DNA of 64,000 nt from Haliscomenobacter sp040403615 (GTDB taxonomy: Bacteria; Bacteroidota; Bacteroidia; Chitinophagales; Saprospiraceae): contig NZ_JBBAKG010000023.1 of NCBI RefSeq assembly GCF_040403615.1, positions 1-64,000 on the forward strand. Direction: 5' to 3'. Below, one piece after another: positions 42,465 to 51,178 of the stretch (position 1 is its first letter; every line of letters begins with the position of its first letter). A program made the translations under genes and the position numbers. A model generated the notes under the pieces. The model worked only from the letters and a program-made list of their open reading frames with translations. It searched no databases and was not told the origin of the DNA.

Positions 42465-43244
42465 ATGATCGCAAAATCAACCATCAACTGCGCCAAATTA
42501 ATTTTGGTCGCGCTGTGCCTCATTGCAGGCATTGCTTCTCTGAGTGCCCAAGTGGGACTCAAACCCATTAAAGGCGCCAAAGTTTACTTCAATGGCAGCC
42601 GTAAGTCGCTGGACAAAAACTGGACATACTGGAATGGTCCTCGCTTGGCGGCAACCTTGCCCATCAAATGGACCATAGAAAAAGATCCTGTAGATGCAGG
42701 TACAGCAGTCAACAGCAATGACCCTACGGCTGCGGGAGGAAAATACGGTTCTGCTGATATCGTAACCCAAAAAGCATTTCGGGACTTCCGCCTGCATGTC
42801 GAATTTTTTATTTCTGCGAAAGGTGGAAACAGCGGAGTTTACCTCCAAAACCGCTACGAAATTCAAGTACTGGACGGAGATTCTACCTCTCATGGTATGG
42901 CCGCAGTGATCAATGAAACCAAATCACCTTACTATGCGTACAATGGGGTAAGCAAGTGGAATGCGTACGACATTAACTTCCGTGCTGCCCGGTTTATAGA
43001 TGGCAAACTGACCGAAAAGGCGTTGGTTACGGTTTATTTCAATGGCAAAAAAGTACACGTGAATCAGCGCATCCAACAAGTATGGGGAGGACCCAACTCG
43101 GGAATTGACGGTGGCAACGATGGCGGCAAGGGCATCACCGATGTACCCGGTGGCCTGAAATTACAAGCGGAAGGACACAACGTGCTGTACCGCAATATCT
43201 GGATTAAGGAATTGGACATCAAAGAACCGAACACGGATTTCTAA
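42465..43244 (+). CDS. Exported DUF1080 protein
   Basis: A 259-residue protein with a signal peptide (ILVALCLIAGIASLSAQ) and a single DUF1080 domain, the jelly-roll fold of 3-keto-disaccharide/glycoside hydrolases. The family pattern appears as FRDFRLHVEFFISAKGGNSGVYLQNRYEIQVLDG and later GGLKLQAEGHNVLYRNIWIKEL. It is the stand-alone counterpart of the DUF1080 domain in the HEAT fusion at 24926-27817. Here no oxidoreductase is adjacent. Likely periplasmic; substrate unknown. Confidence 0.88.
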   Translation: MIAKSTINCAKLILVALCLIAGIASLSAQVGLKPIKGAKVYFNGSRKSLDKNWTYWNGPRLAATLPIKWTIEKDPVDAGTAVNSNDPTAAGGKYGSADIVTQKAFRDFRLHVEFFISAKGGNSGVYLQNRYEIQVLDGDSTSHGMAAVINETKSPYYAYNGVSKWNAYDINFRAARFIDGKLTEKALVTVYFNGKKVHVNQRIQQVWGGPNSGIDGGNDGGKGITDVPGGLKLQAEGHNVLYRNIWIKELDIKEPNTDF

Positions 43245-43263
43245 GAGCATGTCTAAAGACAAA

Positions 43264-43303
43264 TGGTATGTAGAGGCGTGATGCTTCGCGTCTCTACATA
43301 CCA
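43264..43303. terminator. Hairpin of the 'gtagagacgcg' family between convergent genes
   Basis: Arms tggtatgtagaggcgtg (43264-43280) and cgcgtctctacatacca (43287-43303) pair with two differences over 17 bp. The repeat overlaps the end of the cytochrome gene: the stop codon (43294-43296) and last two residues lie in the right arm. Confidence 0.7.
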
Positions 43304-44109
43304 GGTTTTACCCCCTTCATGGATTTTAAATAGCCATAAATTTCTTCAAATTCCTCGCTGGAAAGATTTCCAATGGCAGGCATTTTGGCGCTGTAGCGGT
43401 AAGATTGCGGATTGCGCAGAAAATTCCAGATGTCTTCTTTTTGCCAATATTCAGTGATGCTTTTGGGGTAATTGAATTCAGGCCCCATCACGCCACCTAC
43501 CTTATTGATGGAATGGCATTTCATGCAATGGAGTTGAAACAAATTAAAGCCCTTTTGTGCGGCTTTGTTGTGCATAGGGTAGGCATCGGCAAAATCTTCG
43601 ATAAAAGAGGCAATGCGGATTTCGGCAAGTCCAAACGGCCAGGCAAAAGTATCGTCGGTTTTTCCAGTCCCTTGCCAAACCAGGTAAAATGGCCTGAACT
43701 TGGCAGCCAGCGAATCTGCCCAATCTTTTCCGGCAGCGGACTGATCCAGGTCTTGTACTGCTATGTACCCATCATTGTTTAGCACTTTACTCAGGCTCAT
43801 ATTCGGAGCGTATCCATCCGTACAGGTAAAAGTGATGCGCAAGTTGCTGGTGTCCTTAATGTTTTTGACCAAGGGCTTCAGAATTGCAGCCAATGAATAG
43901 GCTTTGAAGCGCTTTTTTCGTTTGAAAAAATGATCGTAGGAAATGGTGATCAGGGTATCTGGTGGAAATTTACCGGCATTTAGCAAATCTTCCAAATCCA
44001 CTTCAAGGGGTTTGAAATCAGCGTTAACCAAGACCGTTGATGAATCTGCATTGGATGTGCAGGACGCAAACCAGAACGCGAACATTAAGAACAGGAACAA
44101 ATAACGCAT
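43294..44109 (-). CDS. c-type cytochrome lipoprotein with N-terminal oxidoreductase-like domain
   Basis: A 271-residue exported protein. The leader ends in the lipobox-like FWFASC (Cys17). Residues about 28-175 resemble a small molybdopterin-type or SUOX-like beta domain without cofactor ligands I can identify (FTCTDGYAPNMSLSKVLNNDGYIAVQD). The haem c motif CMKCH is at 195-199 with the distal Met in YSAKMPAIGNL. The last codons (G-M-stop) lie within a palindromic repeat. It is the last gene of a dusB-cca-cytochrome run; the electron-transfer partner is unknown. Confidence 0.8.
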   Translation of the reverse strand: MRYLFLFLMFAFWFASCTSNADSSTVLVNADFKPLEVDLEDLLNAGKFPPDTLITISYDHFFKRKKRFKAYSLAAILKPLVKNIKDTSNLRITFTCTDGYAPNMSLSKVLNNDGYIAVQDLDQSAAGKDWADSLAAKFRPFYLVWQGTGKTDDTFAWPFGLAEIRIASFIEDFADAYPMHNKAAQKGFNLFQLHCMKCHSINKVGGVMGPEFNYPKSITEYWQKEDIWNFLRNPQSYRYSAKMPAIGNLSSEEFEEIYGYLKSMKGVKPGM

Positions 44110-44128
44110 ATGACTTAGGTTTTAATTG

Positions 44129-45544
44129 CTAGCCTTTCTTTATCCCCATCTCATTCGCTTTTTCCATCATCAAGGCATACGCAGCCTCATACTGATTCGG
44201 GATTAAACCGTCCAGAATGGCTTCACGCACAAAATTTTTGATTTCGCCTACTTCTTTGGATGGGCCAATGCCAAAAGCTTCCATGATGACCTCTCCGGTG
44301 ATGGGCGGCTGCCAGTTGCGCAAATGGTCGCGTTCCTCTACTTCTTGCAGTCGCTGGCGGACCAATTCGTAGTTTTCGAGGTAGCGTTTTACTTTTTCCG
44401 GATTTTTGGAAGTAATGTCTGCTTCACAGAGCAGCATCAGGTCTTCCTGCTCGTCTCCTGCATCTACCAACAGACGGCGCATGGCTGAGTCGGTTATTTC
44501 TTCTTTGGTCAAGCTGATGGGGCGCAGATGCAGGCGTACCATTTTCTGCACGAACTTCATTTTGTGATCCATCGGCAAGCGAAAACGCCGGAAAATGACA
44601 GGTACCATGTTGGCGCCCATCACTTCATGTCCATGAAATGTCCAGCCTTGTTCTGGTTGAAAACGCTTGGTGGGTGGCTTGGCGATATCGTGCAGGATGG
44701 CCGACCAACGCAGCCACAGGTTGTCAGATTTTTTGCACAGGTTGTCGAGCACTTGCAGGGTGTGGTAAAAATTGTCCTTGTGTGCGCGTCCATTGCGGAT
44801 TTCTACCCCGTGCAATGCCGTCATCTCCGGGAAAATGATGTGCAGCAATCCTGAATCGAACAACAATTTGAAACCAACCGAGGGCTTGGAGGTTTGGATG
44901 ATTTTATTGAGCTCGGTGGCAATTCTTTCGGCAGAGATGATTTTGATGCGCTCCTTGTAAGTGCCAATGGCTGCAAAAGTCTCCGGTTCGATTTCAAAAT
45001 CGAGTTGTGTGGCAAATCGAATGGCGCGCATCATGCGCAAAGGATCGTCCGAGAAGGTTTTGCCAGGATCAAGAGGGGTACGGATGATTTTGCGTTCCAA
45101 ATCACCCAGGCCATCAAAAGGATCGATAATGGAACCAAAATCCAGTTCATTGAGACTGACTGCCAGCGCATTGATGGTGAAATCCCGCCGATTTTGATCG
45201 TCTTCCAGGCTGCCATTTTCAACTGCTGGTTTGCGGGAATCGTGGCGATACGATTCTTTGCGGGCACCAACGAATTCTAATTCAATGTCGCGGTGTTTGA
45301 TCATGGCCGTACCAAAACGTTGAAATACCGTAATGCGCGGCACCGGGTGCAATTCTCCTGCCACTTGTTGCGCCAGATCAATGCCGCTGCCCACACATAC
45401 GATGTCGATGTCTTTGGATGCTCTGGCCAATAGCCGATCCCGGACGTAACCGCCCACTACATAAGCAGGAACCTGCATTTTTGTAGCTGCCTGGCTGACA
45501 ATTTCCAGGATCTTGCGTTCGGTATCTTGAATCTTAAAAACCAC
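44129..45544 (-). CDS. CCA tRNA nucleotidyltransferase / poly(A) polymerase family
   Basis: A 471-residue class II nucleotidyltransferase. The catalytic motif GGYVRDRLLARASKDIDIVCVG (residues 27-48) carries the two Asp of motif A. The DD/RxR template block follows as RRDFTINALAVSLN and DPLRMMRAIRFATQL. An HD-type domain (ILHDIAKPPTKRF) makes up the C-terminal half. It should add or repair the CCA end of tRNAs. The start is a GTG (45542-45544). It lies between dusB (61 bp upstream) and a cytochrome gene (19 bp downstream). Confidence 0.9.
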   Translation of the reverse strand: MVFKIQDTERKILEIVSQAATKMQVPAYVVGGYVRDRLLARASKDIDIVCVGSGIDLAQQVAGELHPVPRITVFQRFGTAMIKHRDIELEFVGARKESYRHDSRKPAVENGSLEDDQNRRDFTINALAVSLNELDFGSIIDPFDGLGDLERKIIRTPLDPGKTFSDDPLRMMRAIRFATQLDFEIEPETFAAIGTYKERIKIISAERIATELNKIIQTSKPSVGFKLLFDSGLLHIIFPEMTALHGVEIRNGRAHKDNFYHTLQVLDNLCKKSDNLWLRWSAILHDIAKPPTKRFQPEQGWTFHGHEVMGANMVPVIFRRFRLPMDHKMKFVQKMVRLHLRPISLTKEEITDSAMRRLLVDAGDEQEDLMLLCEADITSKNPEKVKRYLENYELVRQRLQEVEERDHLRNWQPPITGEVIMEAFGIGPSKEVGEIKNFVREAILDGLIPNQYEAAYALMMEKANEMGIKKG

Positions 45545-45605
45545 TAAATATCAGGTTATTATGCCGATTCGAATTCGCTTTGATTTCTGATGGTGCAGAA
45601 AAAAA

Positions 45606-46607
45606 TTAAACCAATTCAATGGCCTCGACAGCGCTGTATTGCTCTTCCATGCAATCGAGTATTTCAAAAAGAACAGATTGCGTTTCTTCAGTGACCAACT
45701 TGCCACGGAATTCCTTGATTCCAGGAAAACCTCGGAAATAGTTGGTGTAATGCCGACGCATTTCCACTACGCCTAATTTTGGCCCCTTCCAATCGATGGA
45801 GTGCTGCAAATGCTGACGCACGGCATCCACCCGCTCGTGAATATCTGGCGGGGGAAGCAATTCTCCGGTAGCGAAGTAATGCTTGATTTCCCGAAAAATC
45901 CAGGGGTAGCCAATGCTTGCCCGACCGATCATGATGCCATCTACGCCATAGCGGTCTCGGTATTCTTTGGCTTTCTGGGGCGTATCGACGTCCCCGTTGC
46001 CAAAAATGGGAATGTGGATGCGGGGATTGTTTTTCACCTTGGCGATCCAACTCCAATCAGCATCACCCTTGTACATTTGCATCCGAGTCCGGGCGTGAAT
46101 GGAAAGCGCCTTGATGCCAATGTCCTGTAGGCGTTCGGCTACTTCTTCGATGAAAATCATGTTGGAATCCCAACCCAAACGGGTTTTTACCGTTACCGGC
46201 AAAGAAGTTGATTTCACTACGGCTTCGGTCAGCTCTACCATTTTTTTGACATCCCGCAGAATGCCTGCTCCGGCCATTTTGCAAACCACCTTTTGAACGG
46301 GGCAACCGTAGTTGATGTCCAACACTTCGGGTTGAGCGGCTTCTACAATTTCGGCAGCCCTCATCATAGAATCGAGTTCCGCTCCGAATATTTGTACCCC
46401 AATCGGGCGTTCGTAGTCGTAGATGTCCAGTTTTTGCAAACTCTTGGTGGCATCGCGAATCAAGCCCTCTACCGAAATGAACTCGGTATACATCATATCC
46501 GCACCTTGCTTTTTGCACAAAGCCCGGAAGGGAGGATCACTCACATCTTCCATTGGTGCCAGCAGCAATGGAAACTCACCTAATTCTATATGCTCAATTT
46601 TTACCAT
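45606..46607 (-). CDS. dusB: tRNA-dihydrouridine synthase
   Basis: A 333-residue flavoenzyme that reduces uridines in the D-loop of tRNA. FMN and tRNA motifs LLAPMEDVSDPPFR, INYGCPVQKVVCKMAGAGIL (catalytic Cys in the GCP motif), VKTRLGW and HARTRMQMYKGDADW are in order. MIGRASIGYPWIF is the family's phosphate-binding site. The ATG at 46607 is preferred over 46652 by alignment to the family start (MVKIEHIELGEFPLLLAPM). It heads a run with cca and a cytochrome gene. Confidence 0.93.
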   Translation of the reverse strand: MVKIEHIELGEFPLLLAPMEDVSDPPFRALCKKQGADMMYTEFISVEGLIRDATKSLQKLDIYDYERPIGVQIFGAELDSMMRAAEIVEAAQPEVLDINYGCPVQKVVCKMAGAGILRDVKKMVELTEAVVKSTSLPVTVKTRLGWDSNMIFIEEVAERLQDIGIKALSIHARTRMQMYKGDADWSWIAKVKNNPRIHIPIFGNGDVDTPQKAKEYRDRYGVDGIMIGRASIGYPWIFREIKHYFATGELLPPPDIHERVDAVRQHLQHSIDWKGPKLGVVEMRRHYTNYFRGFPGIKEFRGKLVTEETQSVLFEILDCMEEQYSAVEAIELV

Positions 46608-46743
46608 ATCCCTTTGCGCATTAATGGAACAAAAATAGATTGAATTAACCATTTGCGTTCCAAAAAAATTCCAAATTGAAGAATTTATTCGGCTTTTTAC
46701 TTAAAATCATGTTAATTCTGGTTCGAATAAACACAAGGGTCTG

Positions 46744-46751
46744 TACTTTTG
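46744..46751 (+). promoter_or_regulatory. Candidate -7 element TACTTTTG
   Basis: TACTTTTG fits the Bacteroidota -7 consensus TAnnTTTG exactly. A weak TTCG (46722-46725) lies 18 bp upstream as a possible -33. It would serve the small lipoprotein gene starting at 46829. Confidence 0.35.
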
Positions 46752-46828
46752 TGTTTTGTGGCTTTGGGGAGAAATTCAAATGAAGGAATGTATAACCCGA
46801 AAAACCATTTCAAACAACAGAATTCGTC

Positions 46829-47203
46829 ATGCAGACAAAGTTGGTTATTGTTGCTTTTTTAATTTTCGTGGGCTTGAGCTGTTCTCCGTATCGGCAAAAA
46901 GATTTGATCGGCGACTGGCAAGCCATTTCGATCACCCAGGAAGGGGATACCTTGAAAATTGATCCAAAAATTGTCAAATTTACCTTCAACAAAGACGAAG
47001 GATATACTTTCAGAAGTACCCTCAATTACCAGGAGTCGGGGACATATTACATCATCAACAAGCAATTGTTTACGATGGATACACTCAACCGGGCTTCTAC
47101 CGAAAAAATAGTTGAAATATTGCAGCTGAGTCCAGATTCCATGAATCTCAAGATGAATGACGCAGGTAAAGAGCGGTTGATGAAATTGAAAAAAGTGCAT
47201 TAA
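46829..47203 (+). CDS. Small lipocalin-like lipoprotein
   Basis: A 124-residue protein with a lipoprotein leader (VAFLIFVGLSC, Cys18). The mature part looks like a lipocalin_4-type small beta-barrel: DLIGDWQAISITQEGDTLKID, then IVKFTFNKDEGYTF and repeated alternating strands. No function can be given. It is likely anchored to the inner or outer membrane facing the periplasm. It stands alone and converges on miaE. Confidence 0.7.
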   Translation: MQTKLVIVAFLIFVGLSCSPYRQKDLIGDWQAISITQEGDTLKIDPKIVKFTFNKDEGYTFRSTLNYQESGTYYIINKQLFTMDTLNRASTEKIVEILQLSPDSMNLKMNDAGKERLMKLKKVH

Positions 47204-47216
47204 AATTAAATACTTA

Positions 47217-47262
47217 GTAGTGGGACAAAAATGAATACTTATTTTTTTGTCGCCCCTTAATG
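47217..47262. repeat. Short copy of the 'gtgggrcaaaaat' repeat family
   Basis: agtgggacaaaaatgaatac begins at 47218 and ttatttttttgtcgccccttaa ends near 47260. It fills the gap between the convergent lipoprotein gene and miaE. The same edges occur as a longer inverted repeat at 58564-58684. Confidence 0.6.
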
Positions 47263-47877
47263 CATTCGGTCACCCCGTAAGTCCAGGTTTTCTAAAATTT
47301 CGGCTTCTTTGCGCAGGTATTCTTGCCAACGTTGTTTGACCTTTTCTTCATCGTTGTAACGCTTGGCCAAATCGATGAACAAACGGTAATGACCTGCTTC
47401 AGAGACCATAAATTTGTAGTAGAAATCCCGCAGGCTTTCATCTGAAATGTGCAGTGAAAGTAGTCGAAAACGCTCACAACTGCGGGCTTCGATCAGGGCA
47501 CAGGTCAATAACTTTTCCAGGAGGCGATCTTCTCTGGTGCCGCTGCTGTTTTTCTGGAAAGCCAATAATCCATTGACATACTCATCTTTGCGTTGGCGGC
47601 CGAGTTTGAGCCCTCGCTTGTCCAGCTCATTAAGAACCAAGCGGAAATGGCCCCATTCCTCAGTTACGATTGGCGCTACTTCTCGTACCAGATCTTCTTT
47701 GTCATGAAATCCCTGGATCAAGGAAATACAGGAAGTAGCTGCTTTTTGTTCGCAATAAGCGTGGTCGGTCAGAATTTCTGCCAAATCCATCTCCGCAAGA
47801 TTGACCCAACGAGGATCAGTTGGTAGTTTCAGCCCTAACATTCGTACGGTGTAGAGCTCTTTTGAATCCTGGTCCAT
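47257..47877 (-). CDS. miaE: tRNA-(ms2io6A)-hydroxylase
   Basis: A 206-residue diiron hydroxylase family protein acting on the isopentenyl group of ms2i6A37 in tRNA. The four-helix ferritin-like core shows the paired ligands DHAYCEQKAATSCISLI (first E-x2-H-like helix) and EARSCERFRLLSLH, with EEWGHFRLVL and EAGHYRLFIDLA as the E-x2-H helices. It is the last gene of folE-lolD-miaE, 42 bp after lolD. The C-terminal tail overlaps the start of a repeat. Confidence 0.88.
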   Translation of the reverse strand: MDQDSKELYTVRMLGLKLPTDPRWVNLAEMDLAEILTDHAYCEQKAATSCISLIQGFHDKEDLVREVAPIVTEEWGHFRLVLNELDKRGLKLGRQRKDEYVNGLLAFQKNSSGTREDRLLEKLLTCALIEARSCERFRLLSLHISDESLRDFYYKFMVSEAGHYRLFIDLAKRYNDEEKVKQRWQEYLRKEAEILENLDLRGDRMH

Positions 47878-47919
47878 AAAATATGGTTACATCAAGTCAA
47901 ATAATTCAATAAATCGGGC

Positions 47920-48573
47920 TCAACTCAGCAATAATCCATCCTTCATTTCCAGCCTGCGGTCACTCATTGCAGCCAGCTCTTCGTTGTGGGTAACGATGAT
48001 GAAAGTTTGTTGAAAATCTTTCCGCAAATTAAAAATCAGTTGATGCAAATCCTGGGAAGATGCAGAATCGAGGTTTCCGGAAGGTTCATCAGCAAAAATA
48101 ACCGCTGGTTGATTCATCAGTGCACGGGCTACCGCCACCCGTTGTTGTTCGCCGCCCGAAAGCTGAGCTGGTTTGTGGGTAGTGCGTGCCGCCAGTCCCA
48201 GGTAATCCAGCAATTCGTTGGCTCTTTTTTTGGCTACGCCATCGCTGGTACCATTGATGTAGGCCGGGATGCAAACATTTTCCAGGGCGGTAAATTCTGG
48301 CAACAGGTGATGAAACTGAAAAATAAACCCCAGGTTTTTGCTGCGAAAATCGGCCAGTTTTTTTTGATTTAACCTGGATATTTCTTCTCCCGCAATGTGA
48401 ATCTGGCCACTATCGGCAGCGTCCAGGGTTCCTAAAATGTGCAACAGGGTGCTCTTGCCTGCGCCAGATTTACCAACAATGGAAACAACCTCTGCTTGTT
48501 CAACATGCAGATCAACTCCTTTCAGCACAGTCAGCTTGCCGTATAATTTTTGAATTTGTTTTGCTACAATCAT
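47920..48573 (-). CDS. lolD: ABC transporter ATP-binding protein, LolD-like
   Basis: A 217-residue ATPase. The Walker A (GKSGAGKST, residues 34-42), signature LSGGEQQRVA, Walker B (VIFADEPSGNLDS) and H-loop (IIVTHNEEL) are in order. The closest recognisable family is LolD/MacB-type, which powers lipoprotein release from the inner membrane. The LolCE permease is not in the window, so the assignment is by family resemblance. The ATG at 48573 is preferred over 48591 as the family start. It sits between folE and miaE. Confidence 0.85.
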   Translation of the reverse strand: MIVAKQIQKLYGKLTVLKGVDLHVEQAEVVSIVGKSGAGKSTLLHILGTLDAADSGQIHIAGEEISRLNQKKLADFRSKNLGFIFQFHHLLPEFTALENVCIPAYINGTSDGVAKKRANELLDYLGLAARTTHKPAQLSGGEQQRVAVARALMNQPAVIFADEPSGNLDSASSQDLHQLIFNLRKDFQQTFIIVTHNEELAAMSDRRLEMKDGLLLS

Positions 48574-48636
48574 GCGGGTAAAATTAAGCAAAAAGGAATT
48601 GGAGCAAATGAAAAAAATTAAGCCAGTGGAAAAAGA

Positions 48637-49398
48637 TTATTTGAGGTAATCCAGAAATTCTCTTCTCATCTCTGCATTTTCGAAACATCCACTGTATTCC
48701 AGGGTCAAAGTAGTGCTTTCGTCGTGTTGAATACCCCGGTGACTGACGCACATGTGCTTTGCATCTACCACAATAATGACGTCTGTTGTATCGAGGGCTT
48801 CTTGCAATGCCAGCAAAATTTGCTTGGTCATACGTTCCTGCACTTGGGGCCGACGGGCATAATAATCCACGATGCGGTTTAATTTGGAGAGGCCAATTAC
48901 TTTGCCACTGGACACGTAACCCACATGAGCTTTGCCTGTAATGGGCAAAAAATGGTGCTCACAGAATGTTTTGACCGTTATGTTTTTTTCAACCAGCATC
49001 CGGTTGTAGTCGAAGCTGTTTTCGAAAGCTGAAATTTCTGGTTTGTTGGCCGGATTCAAACCCTGGAAAATTTCCTGAACAAACATCTTGGCCACTCGTT
49101 TGGGCGTGTCTTGCAAACTATCATCGGTCAGATCCATTCCCAAGGTATCCATGATTGCAGCAAAATGATGCGCAATAATTTCCATCTTCTCTTTGTCATG
49201 CATCTCGAAAGCATCAGGTCGCAAAGGAGTTTCTATTCCTGAACTGCTATGGTTGTCTCCCATGATTTGAGCTTTTTGACTCAAGATCAAATCGAGAGAA
49301 TTCTCAGTAGTCACCATACTGGATTGTGGTTTTTTTTCGTGCATTTTGACGCGCTTACCAACTAAAGTAACGGTGTTGCTCTTATTGTGGTTTAACAT
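48637..49398 (-). CDS. folE: GTP cyclohydrolase I
   Basis: A 253-residue enzyme that opens GTP to dihydroneopterin triphosphate, the first step of folate and biopterin synthesis. Zinc ligands Cys146, His149 (FCEHHFLP) and Cys217 (HMCVSHRG) are present, with LSKLNRIVDYYARRPQVQERM in between. The conserved core begins near residue 66, so about 65 residues are an unusual N-terminal extension. Internal ATGs at residues 19, 28 and 46 could be the real start. It heads a folE-lolD-miaE run. Confidence 0.93.
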   Translation of the reverse strand: MLNHNKSNTVTLVGKRVKMHEKKPQSSMVTTENSLDLILSQKAQIMGDNHSSSGIETPLRPDAFEMHDKEKMEIIAHHFAAIMDTLGMDLTDDSLQDTPKRVAKMFVQEIFQGLNPANKPEISAFENSFDYNRMLVEKNITVKTFCEHHFLPITGKAHVGYVSSGKVIGLSKLNRIVDYYARRPQVQERMTKQILLALQEALDTTDVIIVVDAKHMCVSHRGIQHDESTTLTLEYSGCFENAEMRREFLDYLK

Positions 49399-49624
49399 GG
49401 TAAGTTATGTCAATTTGGATGAGAAAAACAATTATCGGCAACTTAACAAACCTAAATCCATTTTGGTTTGAGAAAGCACAAAATAAAAACAAATCGAAGG
49501 CTCAATTTACTTGGTACAGTCTGTTATTTGTACGTAAGGAGTGTAAGTCCAATTTTATGCGGTTTTTTTTCTAATTTCAAATTCGTCTATCGACATAACT
49601 TATTGATTCAGTGTAAAGTATTTA

Positions 49625-49648
49625 TTTTCAATTTAAATTGAAAATATT
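49625..49648. promoter_or_regulatory. Perfect 24-bp A/T-rich palindrome upstream of ndh
   Basis: tattttcaattt followed by aaattgaaaata is a perfect 24-bp palindrome ending just upstream of the candidate ndh promoter. The symmetry suggests an operator for a dimeric repressor or activator. No regulator gene is adjacent. Confidence 0.5.
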
Positions 49649-49656
49649 GAAAGTTT

Positions 49657-49690
49657 TGGTTGACTCACAAGTTGTTTAGACTTAACTTTG
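49657..49690 (+). promoter_or_regulatory. Candidate ndh promoter
   Basis: TTTG (49657-49660) or TTG (49662-49664) and TAACTTTG (49683-49690), an exact TAnnTTTG match, are spaced 18-22 bp apart. They lie about 40 bp before the ndh start. Confidence 0.5.
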
Positions 49691-49729
49691 CTTAGTTTTA
49701 AATCCAAACTTAGATAAATTAGACTTATT

Positions 49730-51040
49730 ATGGATGCTAACCTTCCCATTTTGCCCGATCACCCCAGAGTGGTGATTATTGGCGGCGGCTTCGCCGGATT
49801 GGCTTTGGCAAAAAAACTGCGCAAGCAACCCATTCAAGTGGTGATGCTGGATCGCAACAACTACTACACCTTTCAACCCTTGCTGTATCAAGTCGCTACT
49901 GGTGGTCTCGAGCCCGATAGCATAGCATATCCTCTGCGCAAAATTTTTCAGGGCAATCCAAAATTTTCATTTCGCATGACCGATGTACTGCGCATCAATC
50001 CTGAAGAAAAACAAGTTGAAACCTCTATTGGTACCATCAGCTATGACCACTTGGTGGTCGCTACGGGTAGCCAAACCAATTTCTTTAATTTTGCAGATCA
50101 GGAAGAGCACATGATGGGGCTTAAATCAGTACCTGAAGCCCTGAATTTGCGCAGCTATATCCTTCAAAATTTTGAGAAAGCAACAACTTCCGCCAACCAC
50201 CAAACCCAGGATTCCTTGATCAATATTGCCATTGTGGGTGGCGGCCCAACGGGGGTAGAGTTGGCGGGTGCGCTGGGAGAAATGAAGAAATTCGTTTTCC
50301 CCAAAGATTATCCAGACCTGGATATGAACAGAATGCGCATCGTTTTATTGGAAGCTGCGCCAAAACTGTTGGGTGGAATGAGTGAAAAGGCCAGTTCAAG
50401 GGCCTTGAAAGACTTGCAGGATATGGGGGTAGAAGTGCAACTGAATGCCAAAGTTTCATTTTACGATGGCGCAGTTTTAATTACGGAAGACGGCTTTAAA
50501 TTGCCAACTGAAACCCTGATTTGGGCTGCTGGAGTAAAAGGACAATTTCCAGAAGGCATTGCCAGTGAAAAAATTGTAGGCGGCAATCGCATTCAGGTAG
50601 ATGGATACAACCGTGTCAATGGATACGATGGATTGTATGTATTGGGAGATGCTGCGGCGATGATTACCCCTGAAACGCCCCGGGGTTACCCCATGATGGC
50701 TCCTGTAGCCATTCAGCAAGGCCAACAATTGGGGGTGAATCTTATTCGTACCCGCAAAGGTCAGGCTTGGAAACCCTTCAAGTATTTTGACAAAGGAACC
50801 ATGGCAACCATTGGCCGAAATCGGGCGGTGGTCAACTTTTTAGGTCAAACTTTTCATGGCCTGATCGCCTGGTTGATGTGGATGTTTGTACACATCATGT
50901 ATTTGGTTGGTTTCCGCAATAAGGTGGCTACTTTGATGGGCTGGGTATACAATTATTTGACTTACGACCGAGCTTTGCGCTTGATTATCCGTCCTTTTGC
51001 TAAAAATATCCGCATTGAAAACTACGATAAGATTCAATAA
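49730..51040 (+). CDS. ndh: Type II NADH dehydrogenase
   Basis: A 436-residue FAD-dependent oxidoreductase that passes electrons from NADH to quinone without proton pumping. The FAD-binding Rossmann motif is VVIIGGGFAGLALAKKL (residues 10-26). The NADH site is IAIVGGGPTGVELAGALGEM. The second FAD block LYVLGDAAAM is followed by the AIQQGQQLGVN helix. A C-terminal hydrophobic stretch (LIAWLMWMFVHIMYLVGF) explains membrane attachment. A palindrome and a good promoter match lie upstream and a strong hairpin follows. Confidence 0.92.
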   Translation: MDANLPILPDHPRVVIIGGGFAGLALAKKLRKQPIQVVMLDRNNYYTFQPLLYQVATGGLEPDSIAYPLRKIFQGNPKFSFRMTDVLRINPEEKQVETSIGTISYDHLVVATGSQTNFFNFADQEEHMMGLKSVPEALNLRSYILQNFEKATTSANHQTQDSLINIAIVGGGPTGVELAGALGEMKKFVFPKDYPDLDMNRMRIVLLEAAPKLLGGMSEKASSRALKDLQDMGVEVQLNAKVSFYDGAVLITEDGFKLPTETLIWAAGVKGQFPEGIASEKIVGGNRIQVDGYNRVNGYDGLYVLGDAAAMITPETPRGYPMMAPVAIQQGQQLGVNLIRTRKGQAWKPFKYFDKGTMATIGRNRAVVNFLGQTFHGLIAWLMWMFVHIMYLVGFRNKVATLMGWVYNYLTYDRALRLIIRPFAKNIRIENYDKIQ

Positions 51041-51058
51041 CTAGGTTTTTAGTTTGAA

Positions 51059-51094
51059 AAAATCTTGGAGAAGAAGGGGCTTCTCCAAGATTTT
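51059..51094 (+). terminator. Hairpin after ndh
   Basis: aaaatcttggagaag (51059-51073) and cttctccaagatttt (51080-51094) form a perfect 15-bp stem with a six-base loop, ending in TTTT, 18 bp after the ndh stop. This is a convincing intrinsic terminator, so kup probably has its own promoter; TACCTTTG at 51130-51137 is a candidate -7 element. Confidence 0.8.
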
Positions 51095-51178
51095 GGCGTT
51101 GATTTTTAATGAGAATATATCAATTGGGTTACCTTTGCTGCTCTCAACAAATATTTATTCAACCAAGTTGAACAAACA

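Larger units (their letters stand above)
49399..49729. other. 331-bp divergent intergenic region
   Basis: This separates folE (minus) and ndh (plus). It contains the 24-bp perfect palindrome and the promoter-like pair described separately, both on the ndh side. The folE side is A/T-rich with no site I can assign. Confidence 0.5.
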
